From: a virus
DNA length: 45,305 nucleotides
IMG/VR virus record: IMGVR_UViG_3300046660_000388
Location: 1-45,305 of that record
Direction: 5' to 3' (one strand)
Positions 1 through 5,802 of this stretch are shown piece after piece (position 1 is the stretch's first letter; each line of letters starts with the position of its first letter). Both the position numbers and the translations under genes were made by a program. Below the pieces are notes generated by a model that saw only the letters and a list, made by a program, of their open reading frames with translations, made no database searches and was not told where the DNA came from.

Positions 1-127
1 GCCGGTGTTGGACGCGGCCGACTGGTAGCCGGTGTTGGACGCGGCCGACTGGTAGCCGGTGTTGGACGCGGCCGACTGGTAGCCGGTGTTGGACGCGGCC
101 GACTGGTAGCCGGTGTTGGACGCGGCC
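1..127. other. Terminal overlap of a circular assembly
   Basis: The first 127 bases equal the last 127 bases (45179-45305): four YQ-type units plus 19 nt. A perfect end overlap of 127 nt is what a de Bruijn graph assembler with k=127 leaves on a circular contig. The window ends are therefore probably not the physical ends of the phage DNA, and the number of YQ units around the join is uncertain because the run is longer than k. Confidence 0.85.
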
Positions 128-391
128 GAGTAGTTGCCGGTGTTGGACGCGGCCGACTGGTAGCCGGTGTTGGACGCGGCCGACCGGTAGCCGGTGTTGG
201 ACGCGGCCGACCGGTAGCCGGTGTTGGACGCGGCCGACCGGTCGCCGGTGTTGGACGCGGCCGACCGGTAGCCGGTGTTGGACGCGGCCGAGTAGTTGCC
301 GGTGTTGGACGCGGCCGAGTAGTTGCCGGTGTTGGACGCGGCCGAGTAGTTGCCGGTGTTGGACGCGGCCGACCGGTCGCCGGTGTTGGAC
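1..391 (-). repeat. 27-bp coding tandem repeat (left part)
   Basis: Fourteen full 27-bp units plus the beginning of another, each encoding SNTG-xx-SAA on the minus strand. Only the six bases of the two middle codons change: TACCAG, TACCGG, GACCGG or AACTAC. The other 21 bases are identical in every copy. Read in coding direction the dipeptides are DR NY NY NY YR DR YR YR YQ NY YQ YQ YQ YQ, continuing at the other end of the window. Confidence 0.97.
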
Positions 392-762
392 TGCTCCAGC
401 GTCTTGTCGACGTGGCTCATGACCCAGGCGATCGCGTGCGACACCAGCGTGGGGATGCTGATCTCGGCTTCGATCGTGAGCTGTGCGCTGGCGATCTTGC
501 TGTCGCCACCTGCTTCGCGCGAGATCTTGCCGGCGGCCTTGACCACGGCGAACCGGCTCGTGGCCGGCGGGTAGTAGTTGAAGATGTCGAGCGGAGCCTC
601 GCAGGCGTGCAAGCCCCCGTGGCAAGCCTCGACCTCGCCCGCGTGGACGAACGTCTCGCCGATCGCATACTGCATGCCGCGGCACTGCAGGTTCTTGTCG
701 AACCCCTTGAACGCGGTGATAGTCTCGACGGCGACGACGGGCGCCGGTTGCTTCTTTGCCAT
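1..762 (-). CDS. Repeat protein, N-terminal part (DUF7666-like), continues across the map join
   Basis: This is the first 254 codons of a gene that continues at 45305-44930; with the 127-nt duplicated end removed the whole gene is 1011 nt (336 aa) and in frame. ATG at 762 follows a purine-rich AGAGAGAA. Residues 1-125 form a globular domain (MAKKQPAPVV start, AFKGFDKNLQCRG, HACEAPLDIFNYY) that I recognise as a family of phage and bacterial proteins of unknown function, listed I believe as DUF7666. From about residue 124 it turns into nonapeptides SNTG-xx-SAA, where xx is DR, NY, YR or YQ. Such short repeats suggest an extended beta-solenoid. Function unknown. It is the fourth gene of the minus-strand early segment starting at 1256. 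Confidence 0.85.
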   Translation of the reverse strand, partial: MAKKQPAPVVAVETITAFKGFDKNLQCRGMQYAIGETFVHAGEVEACHGGLHACEAPLDIFNYYPPATSRFAVVKAAGKISREAGGDSKIASAQLTIEAEISIPTLVSHAIAWVMSHVDKTLEQSNTGDRSAASNTGNYSAASNTGNYSAASNTGNYSAASNTGYRSAASNTGDRSAASNTGYRSAASNTGYRSAASNTGYQSAASNTGNYSAASNTGYQSAASNTGYQSAASNTGYQSAASNTGYQSAASNTG

Positions 763-796
763 GGTGGTTCTCTCTGGTGATGGGCACGACGCCACT

Positions 797-816
797 GACC
801 TGCCTCGAGGCAGGTC
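797..816. other. Perfect 20-bp palindrome between two early genes
   Basis: Two exact 10-base arms, GACCTGCCTC and GAGGCAGGTC, sit in the 61-nt gap between the stop of the 65-aa gene (824) and the ATG of the repeat protein (762). As RNA it would fold into a strong hairpin upstream of the repeat gene. No T-run follows in either direction, so it is not a classical terminator; an operator, an RNA-stability element or an attenuator are all possible. Confidence 0.6.
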
Positions 817-823
817 GCTGGGG

Positions 824-1021
824 TCAGTAGCCGAGGACGGCTCGCGCCTCACTGACCGTGCGCACGTGGTCGACGTGCTCGTACCCGCCGGCGTCGAGGC
901 AGTGGATCGCGATCGCACCGTCGTTCATCAGCACGCCCGTCGGCGTGCAGCCGCAGTCGTGCGTGTTGATCCAGGCGACCAGGCGACGCAGCGCGTCGGT
1001 GTCCTGCTGCTCGGTGGTCAT
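824..1021 (-). CDS. Small hypothetical early protein (65 aa)
   Basis: ATG at 1021 overlaps the stop of the upstream gene as ATGA, so the two are translationally coupled. The product begins MTTEQQDTDALRRLVAWINT and contains HDCGCTPTGV and a later CLDAGGYEHVDHV, with three cysteines and several histidines that could bind a metal, though no known zinc motif is formed. No membrane segment. I do not recognise the family. Third gene of the early minus-strand segment. Longer reading frames over the same stop would run through the two preceding genes and are less likely. Confidence 0.7.
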   Translation of the reverse strand: MTTEQQDTDALRRLVAWINTHDCGCTPTGVLMNDGAIAIHCLDAGGYEHVDHVRTVSEARAVLGY

Positions 1022-1125
1022 GCGACCCCTCGCGTCAGCTTCGCGAACAGCATCGGGTGCCGAAGCGCGATGCGCACCTGGTTGTAGTGGCGCGCCTGCG
1101 GGCGGGGAATGTAGGGGCGGCTCAC
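1018..1125 (-). CDS. Very small hypothetical protein (35 aa)
   Basis: GTG at 1125 overlaps the previous gene's stop as GTGA, and the stop at 1018 overlaps the next ATG as ATGA. This tight packing on both sides is the main support. The product is basic, beginning (M)SRPYIPRPQARHYNQV, with no recognisable domain. There is no clear Shine-Dalgarno sequence, so translation would depend on coupling. Confidence 0.5.
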   Translation of the reverse strand: MSRPYIPRPQARHYNQVRIALRHPMLFAKLTRGVA

Positions 1126-1256
1126 AGCAGCACCAGCAGGGCGATCTCGATGGGGAACCCTTGCTTGCGGAGCGCGCGGGCCGAGGTCTGCACGTCGCGG
1201 CCGCGGTACTTGGCGCGCAGGAACCTGGCGATTGCGAGGGCGGCGGGGAAGGACAT
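1122..1256 (-). CDS. Small hypothetical protein (44 aa), first gene of an early segment
   Basis: ATG at 1256 is preceded by CGGAGAA at good spacing and lies about 20 nt downstream of the predicted start of the promoter at 1275-1310. The product (MSFPAALAIARFLRAKYRGR start) is amphipathic with a hydrophobic tail IEIALLVLL; function unknown. Its place directly behind an operator-controlled promoter makes it a likely immediate-early gene. It overlaps the next gene by GTGA. Confidence 0.65.
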   Translation of the reverse strand: MSFPAALAIARFLRAKYRGRDVQTSARALRKQGFPIEIALLVLL

Positions 1257-1274
1257 GCTGTTCTCCGGTTGGTG

Positions 1275-1310
1275 TGACTTGACTTTAGCATATGGTCAAG
1301 TCTCGGAGAA
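1275..1310 (-). promoter_or_regulatory. Early leftward promoter with operator (site O1)
   Basis: Reading the minus strand: a weak -35 TTCTCC (1310-1305), a 17-base spacer and an extended -10 TGCTAAAGT (TAAAGT at 1287-1282). The operator-like ACTTTAGCATATGGTCAAGT (1282-1301) covers the -10 and spacer, flanked by G and C so that the outer arms GACTT/AAGTC are perfect. The same architecture is seen at 38264-38236 and 44785-44757. Sigma-70 use by host RNA polymerase is inferred. Confidence 0.65.
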
Positions 1311-1349
1311 AGAGAATTTAGAGTCGGCTCTCTAGACCGGGCATTTCGC

Positions 1350-1381
1350 ACGCCCAAGCCGTCTCCCGACAGCCTGGGCGT
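1350..1381 (-). terminator. Hairpin after the repressor gene
   Basis: A 10-bp stem (ACGCCCAGGC pairing with GCTTGGGCGT, one G-T pair on the minus strand) with a 12-nt loop begins 7 nt after the repressor stop. There is no T-run, so it may be a weak or Rho-assisted terminator. It separates the repressor transcript from the early promoter at 1310. Confidence 0.45.
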
Positions 1382-1387
1382 ACTAGC

Positions 1388-1876
1388 TCACTTTATGAGC
1401 TTGACGAGCGTTGCAATAAGGGCTCGATCCACATGACCGCTGCTCCTGGCGTGTTCGTACACGATGCGCATCATGCCTGCGGTTTTCTCTGAGCTGACCT
1501 TGACCTTCAGCCGCTCCAACTCCGCGAGCACGGCGGCGGCGACTGCCTCCAGCAGGGCCGGTTCGTCTGGCGAGGGCGCCGTGTGCTTCATCTCCACCAC
1601 GACCGTCGGCTCGCCGTTCTTGCCGTGGATGATGACGTCCGCCTGGTGCGGCCTATCGAGCTCGCCTCTCGGCAAGCCCATCGCGTCCTCGATCTGCCGC
1701 GCAGTCTCTTCCTTGATCTGGCGAGCGGACGCGGCCGTCGGGGGCTTCAGCAGGTGAGTGATATGCGACTGGGTCGCACCGAGGCGGGTGGCAAGTTGGG
1801 TCTTTGCGCCCTTGTGCTCGAGCAACTTGGTCAAGTTGTCTCGTCGCGTCTCGTAGACGTCGAGTGTCATGGCCAT
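1388..1876 (-). CDS. CI-like phage repressor (HTH, 162 aa)
   Basis: Residues about 10-50 form a Cro/CI-type helix-turn-helix (LTKLLEHKGAKTQLATRLG, then ATQSHITHLLK); the rest is a charged dimerisation-type region (VVVEMKHTAPSPDEP, AVLAELERLKVKV). It faces the Cro-like gene across a 166-nt gap, the classic lysis-lysogeny switch, so it probably holds the prophage silent by binding the ACTTTAGC-type operators. It lacks the S24/LexA peptidase domain of lambda CI, so RecA-stimulated self-cleavage is not expected. ATG at 1876 has no good ribosome-binding site; ATG at 1870 is an alternative. Specific DNA targets are inferred. Confidence 0.75.
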   Translation of the reverse strand: MAMTLDVYETRRDNLTKLLEHKGAKTQLATRLGATQSHITHLLKPPTAASARQIKEETARQIEDAMGLPRGELDRPHQADVIIHGKNGEPTVVVEMKHTAPSPDEPALLEAVAAAVLAELERLKVKVSSEKTAGMMRIVYEHARSSGHVDRALIATLVKLIK

Positions 1877-1944
1877 AGAGGTGAGTCCGAAAATGTAAAG
1901 GGCGAGCTCCCGTGTAGGGAACTCTCAACCAGCACGGAGCATAC

Positions 1945-1998
1945 CGTATACGCTGTTGCTAAAGTGGCTTTACTTTCTGATCAAGTAATCCCTATGAT
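1945..1998. promoter_or_regulatory. Switch region: rightward promoter and operator (site O2) plus a half-site
   Basis: On the plus strand TTTACT (1969-1974), an 18-bp spacer and TATGAT (1993-1998) make a plausible promoter for the Cro-like gene. The operator-like sequence CTTTACTTTCTGATCAAGT (1968-1986) covers the -35 and spacer. A facing half-site TTGCTAAAGT lies at 1956-1965. A protein on O2 would block rightward transcription; the half-site may affect the repressor's own promoter, which I could not place. Confidence 0.55.
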
Positions 1999-2042
1999 GA
2001 GGGATGGATGTAACGCCTTGTCAGGCGAGAGGAGCGGGAGAC

Positions 2043-2390
2043 ATGAACATTTTCAAGCTCTGGATGCGGGCGGCGACCCCGGTCGAGCAGGGCGTCCTGG
2101 CGACGGCGCTCGGCTCGTCGCGAGAGTACCTGTACCAGTTGTCGGGCGGGTTCCGCCGGGCGTCGCCCGAGCGCGGCGCGGCGATCGAAGAGGTGTCGGC
2201 GCGCATGCACGACATCTCGGACGGCCGTCTGCCGAAGATCTACCGCACCGACCTGGTCGACGCGTGCCGCAACTGCGAGTTCGCGAAGCGCTGCCTCGGC
2301 CCGGCCGCCACGCGTGCCGAGTTCCAGATCGTGACCGAGGCCCGGATGGCAGCCACGACCGAGGACACAGAAGGCGGCGCGCATGACTGA
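2043..2390 (+). CDS. Cro-like HTH regulator (115 aa)
   Basis: The N-terminal half reads as a compact Cro/YdaS-type HTH (MNIFKLWMRAATPVEQGVL, then ATALGSSREYLYQLSGG). A cysteine cluster DACRNCEFAKRC follows at about residues 74-86, which could bind zinc but is not a named motif. ATG at 2043 was chosen over the upstream ATG at 2004 because it follows GAGGAGCGGGAG. It is divergent from the repressor and first in the rightward transcript ahead of the primase. Its role as Cro analogue rests on HTH type and position. Confidence 0.72.
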   Translation: MNIFKLWMRAATPVEQGVLATALGSSREYLYQLSGGFRRASPERGAAIEEVSARMHDISDGRLPKIYRTDLVDACRNCEFAKRCLGPAATRAEFQIVTEARMAATTEDTEGGAHD

Positions 2391-2520
2391 GTTCGAGCAG
2401 GAAGTCCGTACCTTGCTCGTGCCGATGCTGCAGCGCCCGCTCACCCCCGACGAGCAGGCCCTGCTCGACGCGGCGCTCGAGCTGCTGACGCTTGCCGAGC
2501 CGGCGATCACCACCGACTGA
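2383..2520 (+). CDS. Small acidic hypothetical protein (45 aa)
   Basis: ATG at 2383 overlaps the end of the Cro-like gene by 8 nt, and the stop is 8 nt before the primase start. The product (MTEFEQEVRTLLVPMLQRPL start) is acidic and predicted helical, with no family I recognise. Coding potential is supported by tight packing in the same direction as both neighbours. It may be a small regulator or a primase accessory; there is no direct evidence. Confidence 0.6.
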   Translation: MTEFEQEVRTLLVPMLQRPLTPDEQALLDAALELLTLAEPAITTD

Positions 2521-2528
2521 GGAGCCCC

Positions 2529-4784
2529 ATGGCATCCCCTGCAACCGCGGGCGCGCCGTGGGGCGCGACCGACGCCGAGTGGCGCCACTTCGCGCGCACG
2601 CTCGGCCTCGAGGCCGACCTGCTGCCGGTCGTCTCCAACCCGAACGCCGAGATCTCGCCGCTGTCCAAGATGCGCGACCTGGGCAAGACGCCGAGCCGCT
2701 ACGGGCCGGACGACCTCGTCGTCGGCATCCCGAAGTGGACGCAGGCCCAGACCTCGAGCCGCGACGTGGCGCGCTGGTCGGCCAACAGCGACCTGGGCAT
2801 CTGCCTGCAGACCCGCGTCGTGCGGGCCATCGACATCGACATTGCCGAGCCGGCACGTGCCGCCGAGGTGGAGGAGCTCGTCTCGTTCATGGCGACGCTG
2901 CCGGCGCGGCGCCGCGCGAACTCCGGCAAGTGCCTGCTCGCGTTCCGCATGCCGGGCTCGTTCGTGAAGCGGGTCATTAAGACGGCCCACGGCATCATCG
3001 AGTTCCTCGCCACCGGCCAGCAGTTCATCGCCGTGGGCACGCACCCGAGCGGCGCCCGCTACGAGTGGTGGGCCGAGGACGCGTTCACCGTCACCGAGGG
3101 CAAGCTGCCCGACGAGATCCCGGAGCTGACCCCGGCCGAGTTCGAGACGCTCTGGCAGGCGCTCGTCGAGCAGTTCGCGCTGCCCGACGGCGCCAGCGAG
3201 CAGCGGCCCGGCATGCCGCTCCTGGCGCCGCGCCAAGCCAGCGACGCGGACGACCCGACCGTCGCCTGGTTGCACGACCACGGCTGGGTCACCGGCACCG
3301 AGCGCGACGGTCGGGTCGACGTGCGCTGCCCCTGGGAGCACGGGCACAGCGTGGACAGCGGCCCGACGGCGACGAGCTGGTTCCCGGCCGGCGTGGGCGG
3401 GTTCGAGTCCGGCCACTTCCACTGCCTGCACGCCAGCTGCTCGGCGCGCACCGACGCCGACTTCCTCGCGGCGACCGGGCACACCCGTGCCGCGTTCGAA
3501 GTGGTCACGACTTTAGCAACCGATCAAGTCGGCGAGGCCGTCGAAGTCGAGCCGATGCCGGTGTTCGAGCGCGACCGGCAGGGCACGCCGCTGCCGACGA
3601 TCAACAACGTCCTGGCGGCGGTGCGGCGGCCGGACGTGATCAAGCGCCGCCTGGGCGTCGACCGGTTCCTCTGCGCCATGATGACGTCGGTCGACGGCGG
3701 CCCGTGGGTGCGGTTCACCGACGACGACTACACCCGCGTGCGCAGCATGCTCGGGCACCTCGGGTTCAAACCGGTGCCGCCCGAGATGGTCAAGGCCGCG
3801 GTCAAGCTGGTGGCGAAGGAGCACGCGTTCGACTCGGCGATCGACTGGCTCGACTCGCTCGAGTGGGATGGCGTCGAGCGCATCGACACGTTCTTCCCGA
3901 CGTTCTTCGGCGTGGCCGACACGCCGTACACCCGCGCCGTCGGCTCGTACGCGTGGACGGCGCTGGCCGGGCGCTGCCTCGAGCCTGGCGTGAAGGCCGA
4001 CATGGCACCGGTGCTGATCGGCTTGCAGGCGGCCGGCAAGACGACCGCCGTGGAAGCGCTGGCGCCGTTCAACGATGCCGACGAGTCCGCATTCGTCGAG
4101 ATCAACCTCACGAAGAAGGACGAGGACATCGCGCGGTCGCTGCGCGGCAAGCTGGTCGGGGAGATCGCTGAGCTGCGCGGCCTGCAGTCGCGTGACGCCG
4201 AGTCGATCAAGGCCTGGGTGTCGCGCCGGTTCGAGGAGTGGACACCGAAGTACGAGGAGTTCGGCACTCGCTTCGCGCGGCGCCTGCTGTTGATTGGCAC
4301 GGGCAACAAGGAGGGGTTCCTCGACGACGAGACGGGGGAGCGCCGGTGGTTGCCGATGCGCGTGGGCACCGTGGACGTTGCAGGGATCCGACGCGATCGC
4401 GACCAGTTGTGGGCCGAGGCGGCGCGCCGGTTTCGTCGCGCCGGCGTGGCTTGGCAGGACGCTTACGAGCTCGCCAAGGCCGAGCACAGCAAGTTCAAAA
4501 GCACCGACGTCTGGGACGACGCGGTCGGCGATTGGCTGGGTCGCGACACGATGGACGGGGCGGCGGGCGTGCCGCGAGGCGCTGGAATTGTGCGAGTGAG
4601 CGAAATTTTGCAATCCGCACTTCGCATCGAATCGGGCCGTCAGACGCGCAGCGACGAGATGCGAATTGCAAAAATCCTCACGCGGTTCGGTTTCGAGAAG
4701 CTGGACGCACCGAAGTACGACCCGGTGATGCGAAAAACGGTTCGGGGCTGGATTAAGCGCGCAGTTTTCTGCGAATTCGCATGA
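2529..4784 (+). CDS. Primase-helicase: PrimPol-like N-terminus with VapE/D5-type helicase
   Basis: A 751-aa replication protein. Residues 60-230 look like an archaeo-eukaryotic PrimPol domain: acidic pair D102/D104 in RAIDIDIAEP and GQQFIAVGTHPSG with a conserved His. Residues 245-310 hold a likely zinc ribbon (CPWEHGHS ... HCLHASC). Residues 430-700 are the VirE/VapE superfamily 3-type ATPase, with Walker A GLQAAGKT (498-505) and the typical GTGNKEGFLDDETGERRWLP. Such fusions prime and unwind at phage origins. It is the only replication enzyme on the plus strand. The gene contains an operator-like site (3509-3530), and its 3' end is richer in A/T and TGCGAA words, running into the octamer cluster. 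Confidence 0.88.
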   Translation: MASPATAGAPWGATDAEWRHFARTLGLEADLLPVVSNPNAEISPLSKMRDLGKTPSRYGPDDLVVGIPKWTQAQTSSRDVARWSANSDLGICLQTRVVRAIDIDIAEPARAAEVEELVSFMATLPARRRANSGKCLLAFRMPGSFVKRVIKTAHGIIEFLATGQQFIAVGTHPSGARYEWWAEDAFTVTEGKLPDEIPELTPAEFETLWQALVEQFALPDGASEQRPGMPLLAPRQASDADDPTVAWLHDHGWVTGTERDGRVDVRCPWEHGHSVDSGPTATSWFPAGVGGFESGHFHCLHASCSARTDADFLAATGHTRAAFEVVTTLATDQVGEAVEVEPMPVFERDRQGTPLPTINNVLAAVRRPDVIKRRLGVDRFLCAMMTSVDGGPWVRFTDDDYTRVRSMLGHLGFKPVPPEMVKAAVKLVAKEHAFDSAIDWLDSLEWDGVERIDTFFPTFFGVADTPYTRAVGSYAWTALAGRCLEPGVKADMAPVLIGLQAAGKTTAVEALAPFNDADESAFVEINLTKKDEDIARSLRGKLVGEIAELRGLQSRDAESIKAWVSRRFEEWTPKYEEFGTRFARRLLLIGTGNKEGFLDDETGERRWLPMRVGTVDVAGIRRDRDQLWAEAARRFRRAGVAWQDAYELAKAEHSKFKSTDVWDDAVGDWLGRDTMDGAAGVPRGAGIVRVSEILQSALRIESGRQTRSDEMRIAKILTRFGFEKLDAPKYDPVMRKTVRGWIKRAVFCEFA
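3509..3530. promoter_or_regulatory. Operator-like site inside the primase gene (O3)
   Basis: The core ACTTTAGCAACCGATCAAGT, flanked by G and C, matches the consensus of the promoter-linked sites with arms GACTT/AAGTC. It forces a TTA leucine codon, rare in this high-GC gene (reading V-T-T-L-A-T-D-Q-V). No convincing -35 lies 17 nt away, so it may be a roadblock (stoperator-like) site. Binding is inferred. Confidence 0.5.
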
Positions 4785-4961
4785 TTTCACCTCACTACGT
4801 TGGAGAGGTAGTGAGATCGGCCGTGAGCTGTAAGTGCTTGATTTATAAGGCTTCTCACTACCTCACTACCTCTTACATAGAAATTGAAGACATTCACACA
4901 TCACACGCCTGGGAAAGCCTAGGGGTTTTTGAAAATCGCTGTAAGGTAGTGAGGTAGTGAG
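4770..4961. other. Octamer-repeat cluster; candidate replication origin or regulatory region
   Basis: The octamer GTAGTGAG occurs on the plus strand at 4808, 4946 and 4954 and inverted (CTCACTAC) at 4791, 4854 and 4862: six copies in about 170 nt, three per orientation. It is preceded by the 12-bp palindrome TGCGAATTCGCA (4770-4781). The stretch is clearly more A/T-rich than the rest of the genome and contains no gene. Position behind the primase-helicase gene fits an origin with iterons; control of the HTH gene, whose ATG abuts the last octamer, is the alternative. Confidence 0.55.
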
Positions 4962-5198
4962 ATGCAGAAAATTGCACGTTCACTTGCAACGAACGATGAC
5001 GGCCACGTTGTCGGCGAAGATCACCACCGAGCCAAGCTGACCGATCACGAGATCTGGCTGATCCACGAACTGCGGGCCGAGGGCATGCGTCGGCGGGAGA
5101 TCGCAGAAAAGTTCGAGGTCAGCGTGTACACGATCATCGAGATCCTGAGCGGCCGGCGCCGCGCTCACTCGGCGACAGGCCAGAAGCGGCGTACATAG
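4962..5198 (+). CDS. Small HTH DNA-binding protein (78 aa)
   Basis: Residues 27-66 (LTDHEIWLIHELRAEGMRRR, then EIAEKFEVSVYTIIEILSGRR) form a clear helix-turn-helix resembling sigma-70 region 4 or resolvase-type HTH. Its start codon directly follows two GTAGTGAG octamers with no other Shine-Dalgarno sequence, so the octamer may be both leader and binding site. The stop codon TAG is part of the first GTACATA late motif. Lying between replication and virion genes, it is a candidate late-gene activator or packaging-region protein; both roles are inference. Confidence 0.65.
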   Translation: MQKIARSLATNDDGHVVGEDHHRAKLTDHEIWLIHELRAEGMRRREIAEKFEVSVYTIIEILSGRRRAHSATGQKRRT

Positions 5199-5206
5199 GT
5201 CGGCCG
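5186..5206 (+). promoter_or_regulatory. Late motif copy L1 (GTACATA), before terminase small subunit
   Basis: GCGTACATAGGTCGGCC, with the G of GTACATA at 5191, exactly 36 nt before the terminase small-subunit ATG. It overlaps the stop of the HTH gene. No -35-like hexamer lies upstream. The leader ends TTGCGGAC-ATG, similar to copies L3 and L5. First of five copies (see 7324, 13148, 19306, 28164). Confidence 0.6.
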
Positions 5207-5226
5207 ACTGATGCCATGTTGCGGAC

Positions 5227-5802
5227 ATGTACCGCAACTGGGTTCAGCCCTTCCTCGAGCACCTCGCACGCACCGGCAACGTCGCCGGCAGCGCGCGGCA
5301 CGCTGGCATCGCTAGCGGCATCGCCTACACCTTGCGCAAGAGCGACGCCGACTTCGCGGCGGCCTGGGATCTGGCGATCGAGGATCACACCGACCAGTGC
5401 GAGGAGGAGCTCACACGGCGCGCCTTCGGCTACGAGGAGCCGGTCGTGTACCAAGGGCAGCTGACGCCGGTCTGGGCACGCGACGCCGGCGGCAGGGTCG
5501 TGACCGAGGCCTACAGCGTCATGGGCGCCGATGGTCAGGAGGAGATCGCGCACCGGCCCGTGCAGGCTCGCTACGCCGACGGTTCGCTGCAGTGGCTCAC
5601 TGTGACGAAGTTCAGCGACACGCTGCTCCTGGCCCGCGTGAAGGCCTACCGCAAGCGCTACAGCACCGACCGCACCGAGGTCGTGTCGTCCACGGCGATC
5701 GACTCGATGACCGACGCCGAGCTGATCGCCGAGTTCAACACGCTGCAGCGCAAGCTCGCAGCGATCAAGCCTGCCGATGACGACCTCGCTCAGTACGCGT
5801 GA
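5227..5802 (+). CDS. Terminase small subunit
   Basis: A 191-aa protein that starts with a helical HTH-like region (MYRNWVQPFLEHLARTGNVA, then GSARHAGIASGIAYTLRKSD) typical of small terminases, followed by FGYEEPVVYQGQ and LLLARVKAYRKRYS. It overlaps the large terminase by 26 nt. The protein recognises phage DNA for packaging and forms a ring that regulates the large subunit. Assigned by order, length and the HTH-plus-ARVKAYRKRY pattern; no pac or cos site could be identified. Confidence 0.82.
   Translation: MYRNWVQPFLEHLARTGNVAGSARHAGIASGIAYTLRKSDADFAAAWDLAIEDHTDQCEEELTRRAFGYEEPVVYQGQLTPVWARDAGGRVVTEAYSVMGADGQEEIAHRPVQARYADGSLQWLTVTKFSDTLLLARVKAYRKRYSTDRTEVVSSTAIDSMTDAELIAEFNTLQRKLAAIKPADDDLAQYA

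Noticed and set aside
1-391. CRISPR array suggested by regular repeats
   Set aside because: The 27-bp units are directly adjacent without spacers and are an open reading frame of nine codons per unit joined to conserved protein ends.
824-1357. A single 177-aa minus-strand protein
   Set aside because: It would run through the promoter-operator and across three overlapping small genes with better starts; its N-terminal part is low complexity.
1992-3482. Minus-strand frame of 496 codons opposite the Cro-like and primase genes
   Set aside because: Low-complexity Arg/Ala/Gly composition and full overlap with well-supported plus-strand genes mark it as a shadow.
3634-3650. Another operator-like GATCAAG in the primase gene
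   Set aside because: Only the right half matches and the ACTTTAGC half is missing; the same half occurs in several genes as Ile-Lys codons.
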